Source of the DNA: Caldifarciminota bacterium
GTDB taxonomy: Bacteria > Hydrothermota > Tepidihabitantia > SM23-42
Length of the DNA stretch: 7,592 nt
Direction of reading: 5' to 3'
Assembly (NCBI GenBank): GCA_023128195.1
Contig: JAGMEL010000061.1
Coordinates: 1 to 7,592, forward strand
Part shown: positions 1 through 7,175 of the stretch, piece by piece
How the letters are laid out: every line of letters begins with the position of its first letter
How positions within the stretch are numbered: the first letter of the stretch is position 1
The notes under the pieces: generated by a model
Told to the model about the DNA's origin: nothing
What the model saw: the letters and a program-made list of their open reading frames with translations, nothing else
Database searches by the model: none
Made by a program: the position numbers and the translations under genes

Positions 1-540
1 TGGCTGTCCTCCCATGTCTGCTTTGAAATCTTCATATTTCTCTTTTGCATTCTGGTATTCCTCCTCAATGAGAACTTCACCTTTGCGCCATGGGGAATCG
101 CCGGATTCTAAAACAATATATGCTTCGTAATTTAAGATTGCTTCAAGCTGGTTTATTGATAGATTCAATAAAAGGCCAATCTTACTTGGAGGTATTTTGT
201 AGTAGAACACATGAGCTACAGGTACCGCAAGATCTAAATGTCCCATTCTCTCTCTTCTTACTGAGGCAGGAGCAACTTCAACACCGCACCGATCACATAT
301 CGTTCCCCGATATTTGGCTTTTTTATATTTACTACAGGAGCATTCAAAGTCTTTTACCGGACCGAAGATTCTTTCGCAAAACAGCCCGTCCTTTTCAGGT
401 CGTTGTGTTCGATAGTTGATCGTGTCGGCTCGGGTAACTTCGCCTCTTGACCAGGACACTATTGTATCAGGTGAAGCAAGGCTTAATCTAATTCCATCGT
501 ACATCGTGATATCCATACTTGCATGGGATCTACTTCTCAT
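1..540 (-). CDS. rpoC: RNA polymerase subunit beta' (RpoC), N-terminal 180 codons, cut by window start
   Basis: This is the start of the largest catalytic subunit of RNA polymerase, which with beta forms the active-site cleft in the cytoplasm. The frame is open from the ATG at 538-540 to base 1, so only the N-terminus is present and the catalytic NADFDGD motif lies outside. Visible family marks are the stretch IRLSLASPDTIVSWSRGEV (residues 17-35), DGLFCERIFGP (51-61), and the zinc ribbon with Cys67, Cys69, Cys82 and Cys85 in the usual C-x-C...C-x2-C layout. These are followed by VRRERMGHLDLAVPVAHV and the SKIGLLL segment. The start lies inside the last codons of rpoB (11-base overlap) and has a perfect AAGGAGG six bases upstream, which supports this ATG over later Met codons (Met9, Met13). 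Coupled translation with rpoB is likely. Identification is certain; only the full length is unknown. Confidence 0.98.
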   Translation of the reverse strand, partial: MRSRSHASMDITMYDGIRLSLASPDTIVSWSRGEVTRADTINYRTQRPEKDGLFCERIFGPVKDFECSCSKYKKAKYRGTICDRCGVEVAPASVRRERMGHLDLAVPVAHVFYYKIPPSKIGLLLNLSINQLEAILNYEAYIVLESGDSPWRKGEVLIEEEYQNAKEKYEDFKADMGGQP

Positions 541-3500
541 TAGGAACCTCCTTTTTTTCAAGAGTTACATTAAAACAAAGTCCCTGGAGTTCTTTTAGCA
601 GAACATTAAACGATGCAGGTGCTCTTGGCTTGGGAGGATTTTTGCCACGGATTAATGCTTCATACATAGCTGCCCTGCCCTCAACATCGTCAGATTTAAC
701 GGTTAACATCTCCTGCAGGGTGTAGGCAGCACCGTAAGCCTCTAACGCCCATACTTCCATTTCACCTAGACGTTGGCCTCCGAATTGAGCTTTTCCACCA
801 AGTGGCTGTTGTGTGATAAGAGAATAAGGACCGGTTGAACGAGCGTGTATTTTTTCCTCAACCATATGGATCAATTTAAGCACATACATATACCCAATCG
901 TAATTTTAGAGTCGAAAGCCAGCCCGGTTCTACCGTCTCGTAATTCAATCTGACCGTCTTCTGGTAAATCTGCTTCTCTTAATTTTTGTTTAATTTCACC
1001 CACGGTTGCCCCATCAAAGATTGGTGTGATTGCATAAAACTTTAATTTGTTTGCTGCCCAACCAAGATGGGTTTCGAGAATTTGGCCAACATTCATTCGT
1101 GATGGTACACCTAATGGATTGAGTACAATATCTATTGGTGTACCATCAGGTAAAAATGGCATGTTCTCTTCAGGTAAAATCTTTGAAACAACACCTTTGT
1201 TACCATGTCTTCCTGCCATTTTATCACCAATTGAGATCTTTCTCTTCTGGGCAATAAAGACTTTAACAATTTTTAATACACCATGGGGTAACTCATCTCC
1301 TCTGAGCAATTTGTCTTCCTCTATTTTTTTATCAGCAATGATTTGCGATAATTTTTCTTCGCCACTGATAACAATTTTCTCAATTTCATTGTTGATTTTT
1401 GTATTACCTGTAAATTTATCGTCAGCAACGATTTTCATTGTATCTAAATTATCGAAAAACTCATCGTCAAATGTGCTTCCCTTTCTTAAAATAATTTTTC
1501 CTTTGTCATTCCTGATCGATGAGGCTGCGACATGCCCGGAGAGAGCATGTTTTAGAAGATTATTACGAACAGTCAGAGCTTCATTTTGTAAAGTTGAAAA
1601 TTCTTCCTGGATTTTACATTTACATTCTTCTTCTACAAGCACAGCCAACGAGTCAGTAGTTCTGCGGGTTAATATTTTTCGGTCGATCACAATTCCTTCT
1701 ACACCGGGCTCGACTCTTGCTGATGTATCTCTTACATTTGTTGCTTTCTCAGCAAATACTGCGCGCATGAGCCTTTCTTCAGGAGTTAATTCGGTTTCTC
1801 CTTTTGGTGTTATTTTGCCAACAAGAATATCATCCGGGCCAACATGAGCTCCAATACGTATAATGCCGTGTTCGTCTAAATCTTTTAATAGAAAATCACT
1901 GATTCCCGGTATATCTCTCGTTACTTCTTCAGGACCAAGTTTTGTTTCTCTTACTTCACAGTCAAATTCTAAGATATGTATTGAAGTAAACGTATCATCA
2001 TTTAATAGTTTTTCACTAACAATAATAGCATCCTCGAAGTTAAAACCTAAAAACGGCATGAATGCGACGAGCACATTTTTACCGAGGGCGAGTACTCCTT
2101 CTTTTGTAGCATAGCCATCAGCGAGAACATCACCCTTCTTAACCTTTTGGTTCATCTGGACAATGGGTTTTTGGTGGATACACGTATTTTGATTAGATCG
2201 TAAAAACTTTGCAAGATGAAAACGTTTTTTAACCGCTTTGTTAGTCTCGATGACAATCGTTTTTGAGTCAACATAAGAAATTTTTCCATCATCTTCACTG
2301 AGCAGTATTGTTCCTGAATTTTTGGCAATACGTTCTTCCATGCCAGTCCCGACCAGTGGTAAATCTGGTCTTATAAGGGGGACTCCCTGACGTTGCATAT
2401 TTGATCCCATCAGAGCACGGTCTGCGTCATTATGTTCTAAGAAGGGGATAAGAGATGCAGTTGGGCTGAAAACTTGTTCTGGGGAAACATCCATTAATTC
2501 AACTTCCTTTGGCAGTACCATAGGAAAATCGTCTTTGCGGCGACACAGAATCCGGTCACTTAAAATTTTTCCATGTTTGTCAATTGGAGTATTTGCTTGG
2601 GCGATTGTGTAGCGATCTTCTTCGTCTGCTCTTAGATAGATAAATTCGTCCATAACCTTGCCATTTTTCACTACCCAATAGGGGGCAAGAATAAACCCAT
2701 GCTTATCAATTTTAGCAAAACTTGCAAGACTTGATATTAATCCGATATTGGGTCCTTCAGGCGTTTCTATAGGACATATTCTTGAATAATGAGAATAGTG
2801 TACATCACGGACTTCAAAACCAGCAGTTTGACGCTTTAGTCCCCCGAGTCCGAGCGAGGAAATACGACGCTTGTGGGTCATTTCTGAAATTGGATTTGTC
2901 TGTTCCATAAATTGAGACAGTTGAGAAGTAGTAAAGAATTTGTTAATGATATTGGAAACCAGGCGTGGGTTGATTAAATCCTGGGGAGATAGTCCTGATT
3001 CATCCATTAGGGAAGCCCTTTCTTTGATATTCTGCTTGAGCTGCGTTATTGCCAGTCTGAATTGTGTCTCGAGTAATTCACCTACCCGACGGACCCGGCG
3101 ATTACCCAGATGGTCTATGTCGTCCGCGGTAAATTCCTTGTTGGCAAATCTAAACAATTTGTGGAAAACTTGAAAGAGATCATCGATTGTAAGATTTGTT
3201 TTTGTGGCACGGTCATTAATGCCCAATCTCATGTTCAATTTAAAACGTCCAACCTCACCCAGATTGAAATGATTGGGATCGAAGAGAATATTTTTTATAT
3301 AGGCAATAGCAATATCGAGTGTGGGTGGCGCCATGGAACGGAGCAGTGTATAGATTTTCTTTGCTGCTTCTTCTTTAGAACTTGTACGGTCTTTTTTAAA
3401 AGTGTTGGTCAGTATCGTGACGCCCGGCTCATGAGAATCAATGATACTTGCTTTTTTTATTCCTTTATGACTTAAAAGATCAATCGTTGGTTCGTCATAG

Positions 3501-4198
3501 AGTTCACCAGCAGGCATCAACAGATCTTCACCGTCATAAATACTTTCGCCACAGAAGTAGTTTAGCGCGCGTTTAATGTCAACTTGTTTCACTGGATAGA
3601 ATAGTTTAATAATTTCTTCGTTCGTTTCAAAGCCCAAGCTTCGTATAAACATTGTACCCAGGAGTTTTCTCCTTCTATCAAGGATGGCGTAAAACGTGTT
3701 TGAACGGTCTATTATAAATTCGACCCATTGACCACGGTACGGAATTATCATTGTTGAGTACGTAGTTTCAGTTTCACTGAAATAGACTCCTGGTGAACGG
3801 TGGATTTGGGTTACTACCACCCTTTCCACTCCATTTATTACAAATGTTCCACGAGGTGTCATTAAAGGAAGATCGCATAAGTAGATTGGCTGTTCAATCT
3901 GGTCAATAAATTCACCATCTTCTTCTTTCTTGGTCAATTTGAAAATTACTTTTAAAGGAACGCCATAAGTTGCACCTTTCTCGATTGCTTCATTTACCGA
4001 ATATTTTGCTGTGCCGAATTGATGGGATGAGTATTCAAGTTTATAGCGATTATGGATCTCAGTGATTGGAAATAGTTCGATGAAGACCTTCTTGATTGTT
4101 TTACTTATAAATTGCTTGTACGATTCAAGTTGAACCTCAAGTAAATGAGGCATCTTGAAGGTAGATTTATTTTTTGAGAAATTAATAATATTTCTCAT
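530..4198 (-). CDS. rpoB: RNA polymerase subunit beta (RpoB)
   Basis: Second-largest catalytic subunit of RNA polymerase, 1222 residues; complete. Landmarks in order: PHLLEVQLESYKQF (17-30); RSPGVYF (134-140); protrusion/lobe with RRRKLLGTMFIRSLG (175-189); GEVGRFKLNMRLG (314-326); the fork/rifampicin region FFTTSQLSQFMEQTNPISEMTHKRR (421-445), then CPIETPEGPNIGL (475-487); NFEDAIIVSEK (720-730); KLGPEEVTRDIPG (753-765); the active-site basic loop GDKMAGRHGNKG (991-1002) with Lys993 and Lys1001, matching E. coli Lys1065 and Lys1073; and the C-terminal clamp part GGKAQFGGQRLGEMEVWALEAYGA (1134-1157). Residues about 847-965 form a long, charged insertion placed like the E. coli beta insertion before GVLKIVKV. 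The length lies between Thermus (about 1119) and E. coli (1342). The ATG at 4196-4198 has AGGGAG only three bases upstream. Met16 is a possible but less likely start. The pocket differs from E. coli at D516 (Glu here), N518 (Thr) and P535 (Leu). Confidence 0.99.
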   Translation of the reverse strand: MRNIINFSKNKSTFKMPHLLEVQLESYKQFISKTIKKVFIELFPITEIHNRYKLEYSSHQFGTAKYSVNEAIEKGATYGVPLKVIFKLTKKEEDGEFIDQIEQPIYLCDLPLMTPRGTFVINGVERVVVTQIHRSPGVYFSETETTYSTMIIPYRGQWVEFIIDRSNTFYAILDRRRKLLGTMFIRSLGFETNEEIIKLFYPVKQVDIKRALNYFCGESIYDGEDLLMPAGELYDEPTIDLLSHKGIKKASIIDSHEPGVTILTNTFKKDRTSSKEEAAKKIYTLLRSMAPPTLDIAIAYIKNILFDPNHFNLGEVGRFKLNMRLGINDRATKTNLTIDDLFQVFHKLFRFANKEFTADDIDHLGNRRVRRVGELLETQFRLAITQLKQNIKERASLMDESGLSPQDLINPRLVSNIINKFFTTSQLSQFMEQTNPISEMTHKRRISSLGLGGLKRQTAGFEVRDVHYSHYSRICPIETPEGPNIGLISSLASFAKIDKHGFILAPYWVVKNGKVMDEFIYLRADEEDRYTIAQANTPIDKHGKILSDRILCRRKDDFPMVLPKEVELMDVSPEQVFSPTASLIPFLEHNDADRALMGSNMQRQGVPLIRPDLPLVGTGMEERIAKNSGTILLSEDDGKISYVDSKTIVIETNKAVKKRFHLAKFLRSNQNTCIHQKPIVQMNQKVKKGDVLADGYATKEGVLALGKNVLVAFMPFLGFNFEDAIIVSEKLLNDDTFTSIHILEFDCEVRETKLGPEEVTRDIPGISDFLLKDLDEHGIIRIGAHVGPDDILVGKITPKGETELTPEERLMRAVFAEKATNVRDTSARVEPGVEGIVIDRKILTRRTTDSLAVLVEEECKCKIQEEFSTLQNEALTVRNNLLKHALSGHVAASSIRNDKGKIILRKGSTFDDEFFDNLDTMKIVADDKFTGNTKINNEIEKIVISGEEKLSQIIADKKIEEDKLLRGDELPHGVLKIVKVFIAQKRKISIGDKMAGRHGNKGVVSKILPEENMPFLPDGTPIDIVLNPLGVPSRMNVGQILETHLGWAANKLKFYAITPIFDGATVGEIKQKLREADLPEDGQIELRDGRTGLAFDSKITIGYMYVLKLIHMVEEKIHARSTGPYSLITQQPLGGKAQFGGQRLGEMEVWALEAYGAAYTLQEMLTVKSDDVEGRAAMYEALIRGKNPPKPRAPASFNVLLKELQGLCFNVTLEKKEVPNEK
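547..553 (-). promoter_or_regulatory. Ribosome binding site of rpoC embedded in the rpoB 3' end
   Basis: AAGGAGG on the minus strand ends six bases before the rpoC ATG (540). It lies within the rpoB codons for Lys-Glu-Val near the C-terminus, so the sequence serves both as coding sequence and as the rpoC initiation signal. It fixes the rpoC start and explains the 11-base gene overlap. Confidence 0.85.
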
Positions 4199-4380
4199 AT
4201 TCTCCCTATTTAATAAGAAGTGCTCAAAAGGCTGAAAAAGGAATTAACAAAGCCAGAAGATTAGTTAAATCACCAATCAGCCGTTCCGTTGTCAATGCTA
4301 CGGAGCGATGGTAACAATTGCAAATCGACCAGGTTACCCTTTGAGCCATATTTTAGCTTCTATTTAGCCTTTTTTAATGA
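4199..4380 (-). promoter_or_regulatory. rplL-rpoB spacer, candidate structured RNA leader or processing region
   Basis: This 182-base gap has no ORF of note and is the only long spacer inside the secE-rpoC cluster. In the transcript (minus strand) three local hairpins can be drawn: GGTAAC/GTTACC (4333-4338 with 4310-4315, 17-base loop); TCCGT/ACGGA (4300-4304 with 4285-4289, 10-base loop); and GATTGGT/ACTAATC (4272-4278 with 4259-4265, six-base loop, one G-U pair). They can be closed by either of two long-range pairings that share the same 3' strand: AAAAGGCT (4366-4373) with AGCCTTTT (4226-4233), or GCTCAAAGG (4338-4346) with CCTTTTGAGC (4222-4231, one bulged T). In E. coli the equivalent spacer holds an attenuator and an RNase III site that lower rpoBC relative to rplJL; that role here is inference. 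No classical terminator with a GC-rich stem and U-run is seen. Confidence 0.5.
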
Positions 4381-4773
4381 TTATGTTAGTTCGACAGTTG
4401 CGCCGACCTCTTCGAGTTTACCCTTCATATTCTGTGCCTCTTCTTTGGGCATATCTTCTTTAATATCTTTGGGAAGATTATCGATCATGTCCTTTGCTTC
4501 TTTTAAACCGAGGCCAGTAAGTTCCCTCAGTACTTTTAAAACCTGAATCTTTTTATCACCGCAGGATGTCATTCTTACATTAAATTCTGATTTTTCTTCA
4601 GCCTTTGCCTGTGCAGCATCACCACCTGCTTGAACAGCTACTTGCACAGGTGCCGCAGCACTGACACCGAATTTATCCTGCAGTGCCTTTACCAATTCAG
4701 AAAGTTCAATTACGCTAAGCTTGCCTATTTCCTCGACTAAGGTATCAACACCTTTTTTTGTTTTTGTCGTCAT
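4381..4773 (-). CDS. rplL: Large-subunit ribosomal protein bL12 (L7/L12)
   Basis: Stalk protein of the 50S subunit, present in several copies as dimers on L10, which recruits and stimulates the translational GTPases. It has 130 residues, within the family's usual 120-130. Residues 1-36 form the helical dimerisation/L10-binding domain (VDTLVEEIGKLSVIELSELVKALQDKFGV). Residues 37-60 are the Ala-rich flexible hinge. Residues 62-130 are the factor-binding domain with the signature KKIQVLKVLRELTGLGLKEAK and the ending KLEEVGATVEL. The ATG overlaps the rplJ stop (ATGA), and a strong AAGGAGG sits at 4778-4784, four bases upstream. The strong site fits the need for more L12 than L10. Cys71 in the C-terminal domain is uncommon to my knowledge but does not disturb the motif. 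Confidence 0.98.
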   Translation of the reverse strand: MTTKTKKGVDTLVEEIGKLSVIELSELVKALQDKFGVSAAAPVQVAVQAGGDAAQAKAEEKSEFNVRMTSCGDKKIQVLKVLRELTGLGLKEAKDMIDNLPKDIKEDMPKEEAQNMKGKLEEVGATVELT

Positions 4774-5279
4774 TTTGCCTCCTTATTTTTCATCGCTTCG
4801 AGGGTGTTAATTAAATTTCTCAACATACCTTCTAAAACATTCACAAAATTACCCAACATATTAACTGAAAAGATGATCTGATTGTATAATGCATCTTTTG
4901 ATGGTATTTTGGAAAATTCTATAACCTCTTCTGTGGCGAAGAATTTTCCTTCAATAAAACTACCCTTAATTTTCAAATCTTTGTGGCTGGTTAAAATCTT
5001 TGCCAAAACAAGCGGGTCGTCAAAAGCAATAGCAATCCCTGTTGGTCCTGCAAAAAGCTTGATAATCATAGTATCATCATATCCTAATTTCTTCATCGCC
5101 AAATATCCTAATGTATTTTTGAGCACCAGATAATTCCCTTTATTCTTTTTTATTTCCCTCCGTAATTTTTCCAGAGTTTTGACATTAAGTCCTGTAAAAT
5201 CAGTAAAATAGAATGCTGTTCCTATTTTTAATTGCTCTTTCGCCTTTTCTAAATATTCAATATTCTTTTGTGGTGGCAT
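4770..5279 (-). CDS. rplJ: Large-subunit ribosomal protein uL10
   Basis: L10 forms the base of the ribosomal stalk, binding 23S rRNA (with L11 nearby) through its N-terminal domain and L7/L12 dimers through a long C-terminal helix. It has 169 residues, a normal length (E. coli 165). Visible marks: FYFTDFTGLNVKTLEKLRREIKKNKGNYLVLKNTL-type N-terminal domain (about 23-58), AGPTGIAIAFDDP (77-89), IKGSFIEGKF (104-113), and the C-terminal helix about 133-165 (MLGNFVNVLEGMLRNLINTLEAM) that carries L12. The start ATG (5277-5279) shares one base with the rplA stop (TAATG) and is preceded by AAGGAGG at 5286-5292 with six-base spacing, so the start is well fixed. No separate mRNA leader for L10 autoregulation exists between rplA and rplJ. 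Confidence 0.97.
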   Translation of the reverse strand: MPPQKNIEYLEKAKEQLKIGTAFYFTDFTGLNVKTLEKLRREIKKNKGNYLVLKNTLGYLAMKKLGYDDTMIIKLFAGPTGIAIAFDDPLVLAKILTSHKDLKIKGSFIEGKFFATEEVIEFSKIPSKDALYNQIIFSVNMLGNFVNVLEGMLRNLINTLEAMKNKEAK

Positions 5280-5989
5280 TACAATCCTCCTTTTCGTATT
5301 TCATTTAAGACGGCTTTCTCATCGAGATTGATTCCAGGTCCTATGGTTGACGAGAGAGACATTGATTTTAGAAATTGGCCTTTTATACTTTTAGGTTTTG
5401 CAGTGAGTAAGTCTTCTAAGAAGCTAAGTACGTTTGCGCGCAATTTTTCTATTTCAAAAGAGACTCTGCCAACAGAAAGATGTAAACCTCCTGTTTTATC
5501 TGTTTTAAATTCAACCTTACCCTTTTTCAGAGCTTCTACCTGAGCACCAACTTCAAAGGTTACTGTTCCAACTTTTGGCGAAGGCATTAAACCTTTTGGA
5601 CCAAGAATTTTTCCTAGTTTACCGACATCAGACATTATATCCGGTGTAGCAATAATAATATCCACATCTGTCCACCCCTTCTTTATTTTTTCTATATACT
5701 CTTCAAAACCCACATAATCCGCCCCGGCTTTTTTTGCTTCCTCTTCCTTTTCTCCTTTGGTTAGCACTAATATCTTTTTTTTCTTACCGGTTCCATGAGG
5801 TAGATTCGAGATTCCTCGGACTTGCTGGTCAGTTTTCTTCGGATCAATATTAAGTTGGATAGAAATATCTAAAGATTCATCGTATTTAGCAGATGACAAT
5901 TCTTTAATCTTCTCAATTGCCTCATCCAGAGAGTATTTTTTTGCTTCGACCTTAGATTTAAGCTCTCTATAACGCCTTGAATGTTTCAT
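5279..5989 (-). CDS. rplA: Large-subunit ribosomal protein uL1
   Basis: L1 binds 23S rRNA at the mobile L1 stalk, which helps release of deacylated tRNA from the E site; in many bacteria it also represses its own mRNA. It has 236 residues, near the usual 230-235. Marks: SLDEAIEKIKELSSAKYDESLDISIQLNIDPKKTDQQVRG (about 20-59), LPHGTGK (63-69), the central domain around residues 70-160 with the signature ILGPKGLMPSPKVGTV (128-143), and the return segment GKVEFKTDKTGGLHLSVGRVSF (157-178). The ATG overlaps the rplK stop as ATGA, and GGAGGAG lies at 5992-5998 just upstream. The N-terminus MKHSRRYRELKSKVEAKKYSL is the standard one, so the start is secure. It belongs to the rplK-rplA-rplJ-rplL unit, translated in a coupled chain. 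Confidence 0.98.
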   Translation of the reverse strand: MKHSRRYRELKSKVEAKKYSLDEAIEKIKELSSAKYDESLDISIQLNIDPKKTDQQVRGISNLPHGTGKKKKILVLTKGEKEEEAKKAGADYVGFEEYIEKIKKGWTDVDIIIATPDIMSDVGKLGKILGPKGLMPSPKVGTVTFEVGAQVEALKKGKVEFKTDKTGGLHLSVGRVSFEIEKLRANVLSFLEDLLTAKPKSIKGQFLKSMSLSSTIGPGINLDEKAVLNEIRKGGL

Positions 5990-6414
5990 CGCTCCTCCAC
6001 TGTTATTCCCATGCTTCTAGCTGTACCCTCAATAATCTTCATCGCCTGCTCAATTGTCTCGCTGTTCAAATCCTTTATCTTACGCTGGGCAATATCCTTG
6101 ATCTGTTCTTTTGTAACTTTACCGACCTTGTCTCGGTTTGGAATTGGTGAACCTTTTGCTATGCCTGCAGCCTGTTTCAAGAGAATGGATGCTGGCGGAC
6201 TCTTTAAAATATAAATAAATGTTCGATCGTTAAAAATTGTTATTACTGCTGGGACAATTAAACCAGTAAGATTTTTTGTTTCTGCATTAAAAGCCTTGCA
6301 AAATTCCATAATATTTACACCATGTTGACCCAGGGCAGGGCCAACTGGTGGTGCCGGTGTCGCGCTACCGGCAGGAATCTGGAGTTTAACTGTTGCTATT
6401 ATTTTTTTTGCCAT
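5986..6414 (-). CDS. rplK: Large-subunit ribosomal protein uL11
   Basis: L11 binds the GTPase-associated region of 23S rRNA and contributes to factor-dependent GTP hydrolysis and to RelA activation on stalled ribosomes. It has 142 residues, the family norm. The N-terminal domain shows LQIPAGSATPAPPVGPALGQHGVNIMEFCKAFNA (11-44). It includes Pro22, Pro23 and Pro26 of the proline-rich helix that forms the thiostrepton/micrococcin site in other bacteria, so sensitivity determinants on L11 look intact. The rRNA-binding C-terminal domain follows (about 72-142; SPPASILLKQAAGI, GSPIPNRDKVGKVT, ARSMGITVE). The ATG at 6412-6414 is preceded by TGAGGA (6419-6424), a modest Shine-Dalgarno sequence that contains the nusG stop codon. 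The gap to nusG is seven bases, so there is no room for a separate L1-binding leader. Confidence 0.98.
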   Translation of the reverse strand: MAKKIIATVKLQIPAGSATPAPPVGPALGQHGVNIMEFCKAFNAETKNLTGLIVPAVITIFNDRTFIYILKSPPASILLKQAAGIAKGSPIPNRDKVGKVTKEQIKDIAQRKIKDLNSETIEQAMKIIEGTARSMGITVEER

Positions 6415-6421
6415 ATAGTCC

Positions 6422-6970
6422 TCACATAGTTTTTAATTGATGGAATCCCAATTCAATCGGGGTTCTTCTACCAAAAATAACTATAAATACTTTAACCCTT
6501 TCGCGTTCTGGATAGACGTCTTCTATTATTCCAATAAAATCTGTAAACGGTCCATCCGAAACTGTTACCCGTTCACCTTTGACAAAAGGAATTTTTGTAA
6601 CCACCTTTTCTTTTGATTCTTTAACCTGTTCTAAAAGTGCCTCTATTTCATTTTTTTCTAAAGGTATTGGTTTGGTTTTTGAACCAAGGAAGTGGGTTAC
6701 TCCTGAGATAGAGTTTACAAGTCGAAGATTCTCGTCGTTTCCCTCCATTTCGATAACAATATATCCGGGATATAATCTTCTTTCTTCTATTACTTTTTTC
6801 CCTTTTCTGATTCTGACAAGATTCTCAACCGGTATGACAATTTCACCAAAGGATTTTTCCAACTTTTCTTCCTCAATCAGTTTTAGTAGTAACTTCTTTA
6901 CTTTCTGCTCGTGCCCAGTTAGCGTATGAACTACAAACCACTGCATAGATTTAACTACATTATTATTCAT
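6422..6970 (-). CDS. nusG: Transcription termination/antitermination factor NusG
   Basis: NusG binds elongating RNA polymerase through its NGN domain and links it to Rho or to ribosomal protein S10 through its KOW domain. It has 182 residues, matching the family (E. coli 181). The NGN domain spans about 9-105 with WFVVHTLTGHEQKV (11-24), FGEIVIPVE (41-49), RRLYPGYIVIEM (64-75) and SGVTHFLGSKTKPIPL (89-104). The KOW domain spans about 127-182 with FVKGERVTVSDGPFTDFIGIIEDV and KVFIVIFGRRTPIELGFHQL. The start is uncertain: the ATG at 6968-6970 lies two bases after the secE stop and has no Shine-Dalgarno sequence, and Met9 (6944-6946), just before WFVVHT, has none either. Restart by ribosomes finishing secE would explain the first choice. 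It lies at the usual place between secE and rplK. Confidence 0.98.
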   Translation of the reverse strand: MNNNVVKSMQWFVVHTLTGHEQKVKKLLLKLIEEEKLEKSFGEIVIPVENLVRIRKGKKVIEERRLYPGYIVIEMEGNDENLRLVNSISGVTHFLGSKTKPIPLEKNEIEALLEQVKESKEKVVTKIPFVKGERVTVSDGPFTDFIGIIEDVYPERERVKVFIVIFGRRTPIELGFHQLKTM

Positions 6971-6972
6971 AA

Positions 6973-7158
6973 CTATTTTAGGAGTATGCTTAGAATATTT
7001 GAAAAGATTGTGTCCATGATGAAGATGATTATTGCAACAATTCCTGAAATAACGATAACAACGATAGTTGAGTTTATCAACTCTTTGCGTGTAGGCCAGG
7101 TAACCTTGCGCATTTCAGTATAAACTTTTCTTATGTAATCAAGTATTTTTTTTATCAC
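6973..7158 (-). CDS. secE: Preprotein translocase subunit SecE
   Basis: SecE is the small clamp-like subunit of the SecYEG channel in the cytoplasmic membrane. The 61-residue product is the short, single-span form common outside the gamma-proteobacteria (E. coli has three spans). An amphipathic N-terminal helix with the conserved motif TEMRKVTWPTRKEL (14-27) is followed by one hydrophobic membrane segment at about 31-54. The start codon is GTG (7156-7158), not ATG. A GAGAG-type Shine-Dalgarno sequence lies at about 7165-7170. The only in-frame ATG (residue 16) would cut off half of the amphipathic helix. The gene begins 17 bases after the 3' end of tRNA-Trp and is followed by nusG after two bases. 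Confidence 0.96.
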   Translation of the reverse strand: MIKKILDYIRKVYTEMRKVTWPTRKELINSTIVVIVISGIVAIIIFIMDTIFSNILSILLK

Positions 7159-7175
7159 TTTTAGTCTCTCTATAA

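Noticed and set aside
90..725. Three plus-strand frames opposite rpoC and the rpoB 3' end
   Set aside because: They are shadows of the conserved rpoC zinc-ribbon and rpoB C-terminal coding sequence, with overlapping frames and no recognisable protein.
1047..1847. Plus-strand open frame of 266 codons opposite rpoB
   Set aside because: It lies wholly antisense to well-conserved rpoB codons, is rich in Ser, Leu, Ile and Phe as antisense frames usually are, has no ribosome site and matches no family I know.
4226..4254. Intrinsic terminator after rplL (GGCT/AGCC stem followed by TTTT)
   Set aside because: The stem is only four base pairs with a 17-base loop, and the T-run is short. It is better explained as part of the longer alternative pairings in this spacer.
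4295..4323. Possible promoter for rpoB: TTGCAA, 17 bases, TAGCAT on the minus strand; also TTGACA at 4290-4295
   Set aside because: The first pair matches the sigma-70 consensus at only 4 of 6 positions in each box. The perfect TTGACA has no fair -10 box at 16-19 bases (for example TGATTT). Chance matches are expected in AT-rich DNA; only transcript start mapping could rescue it.
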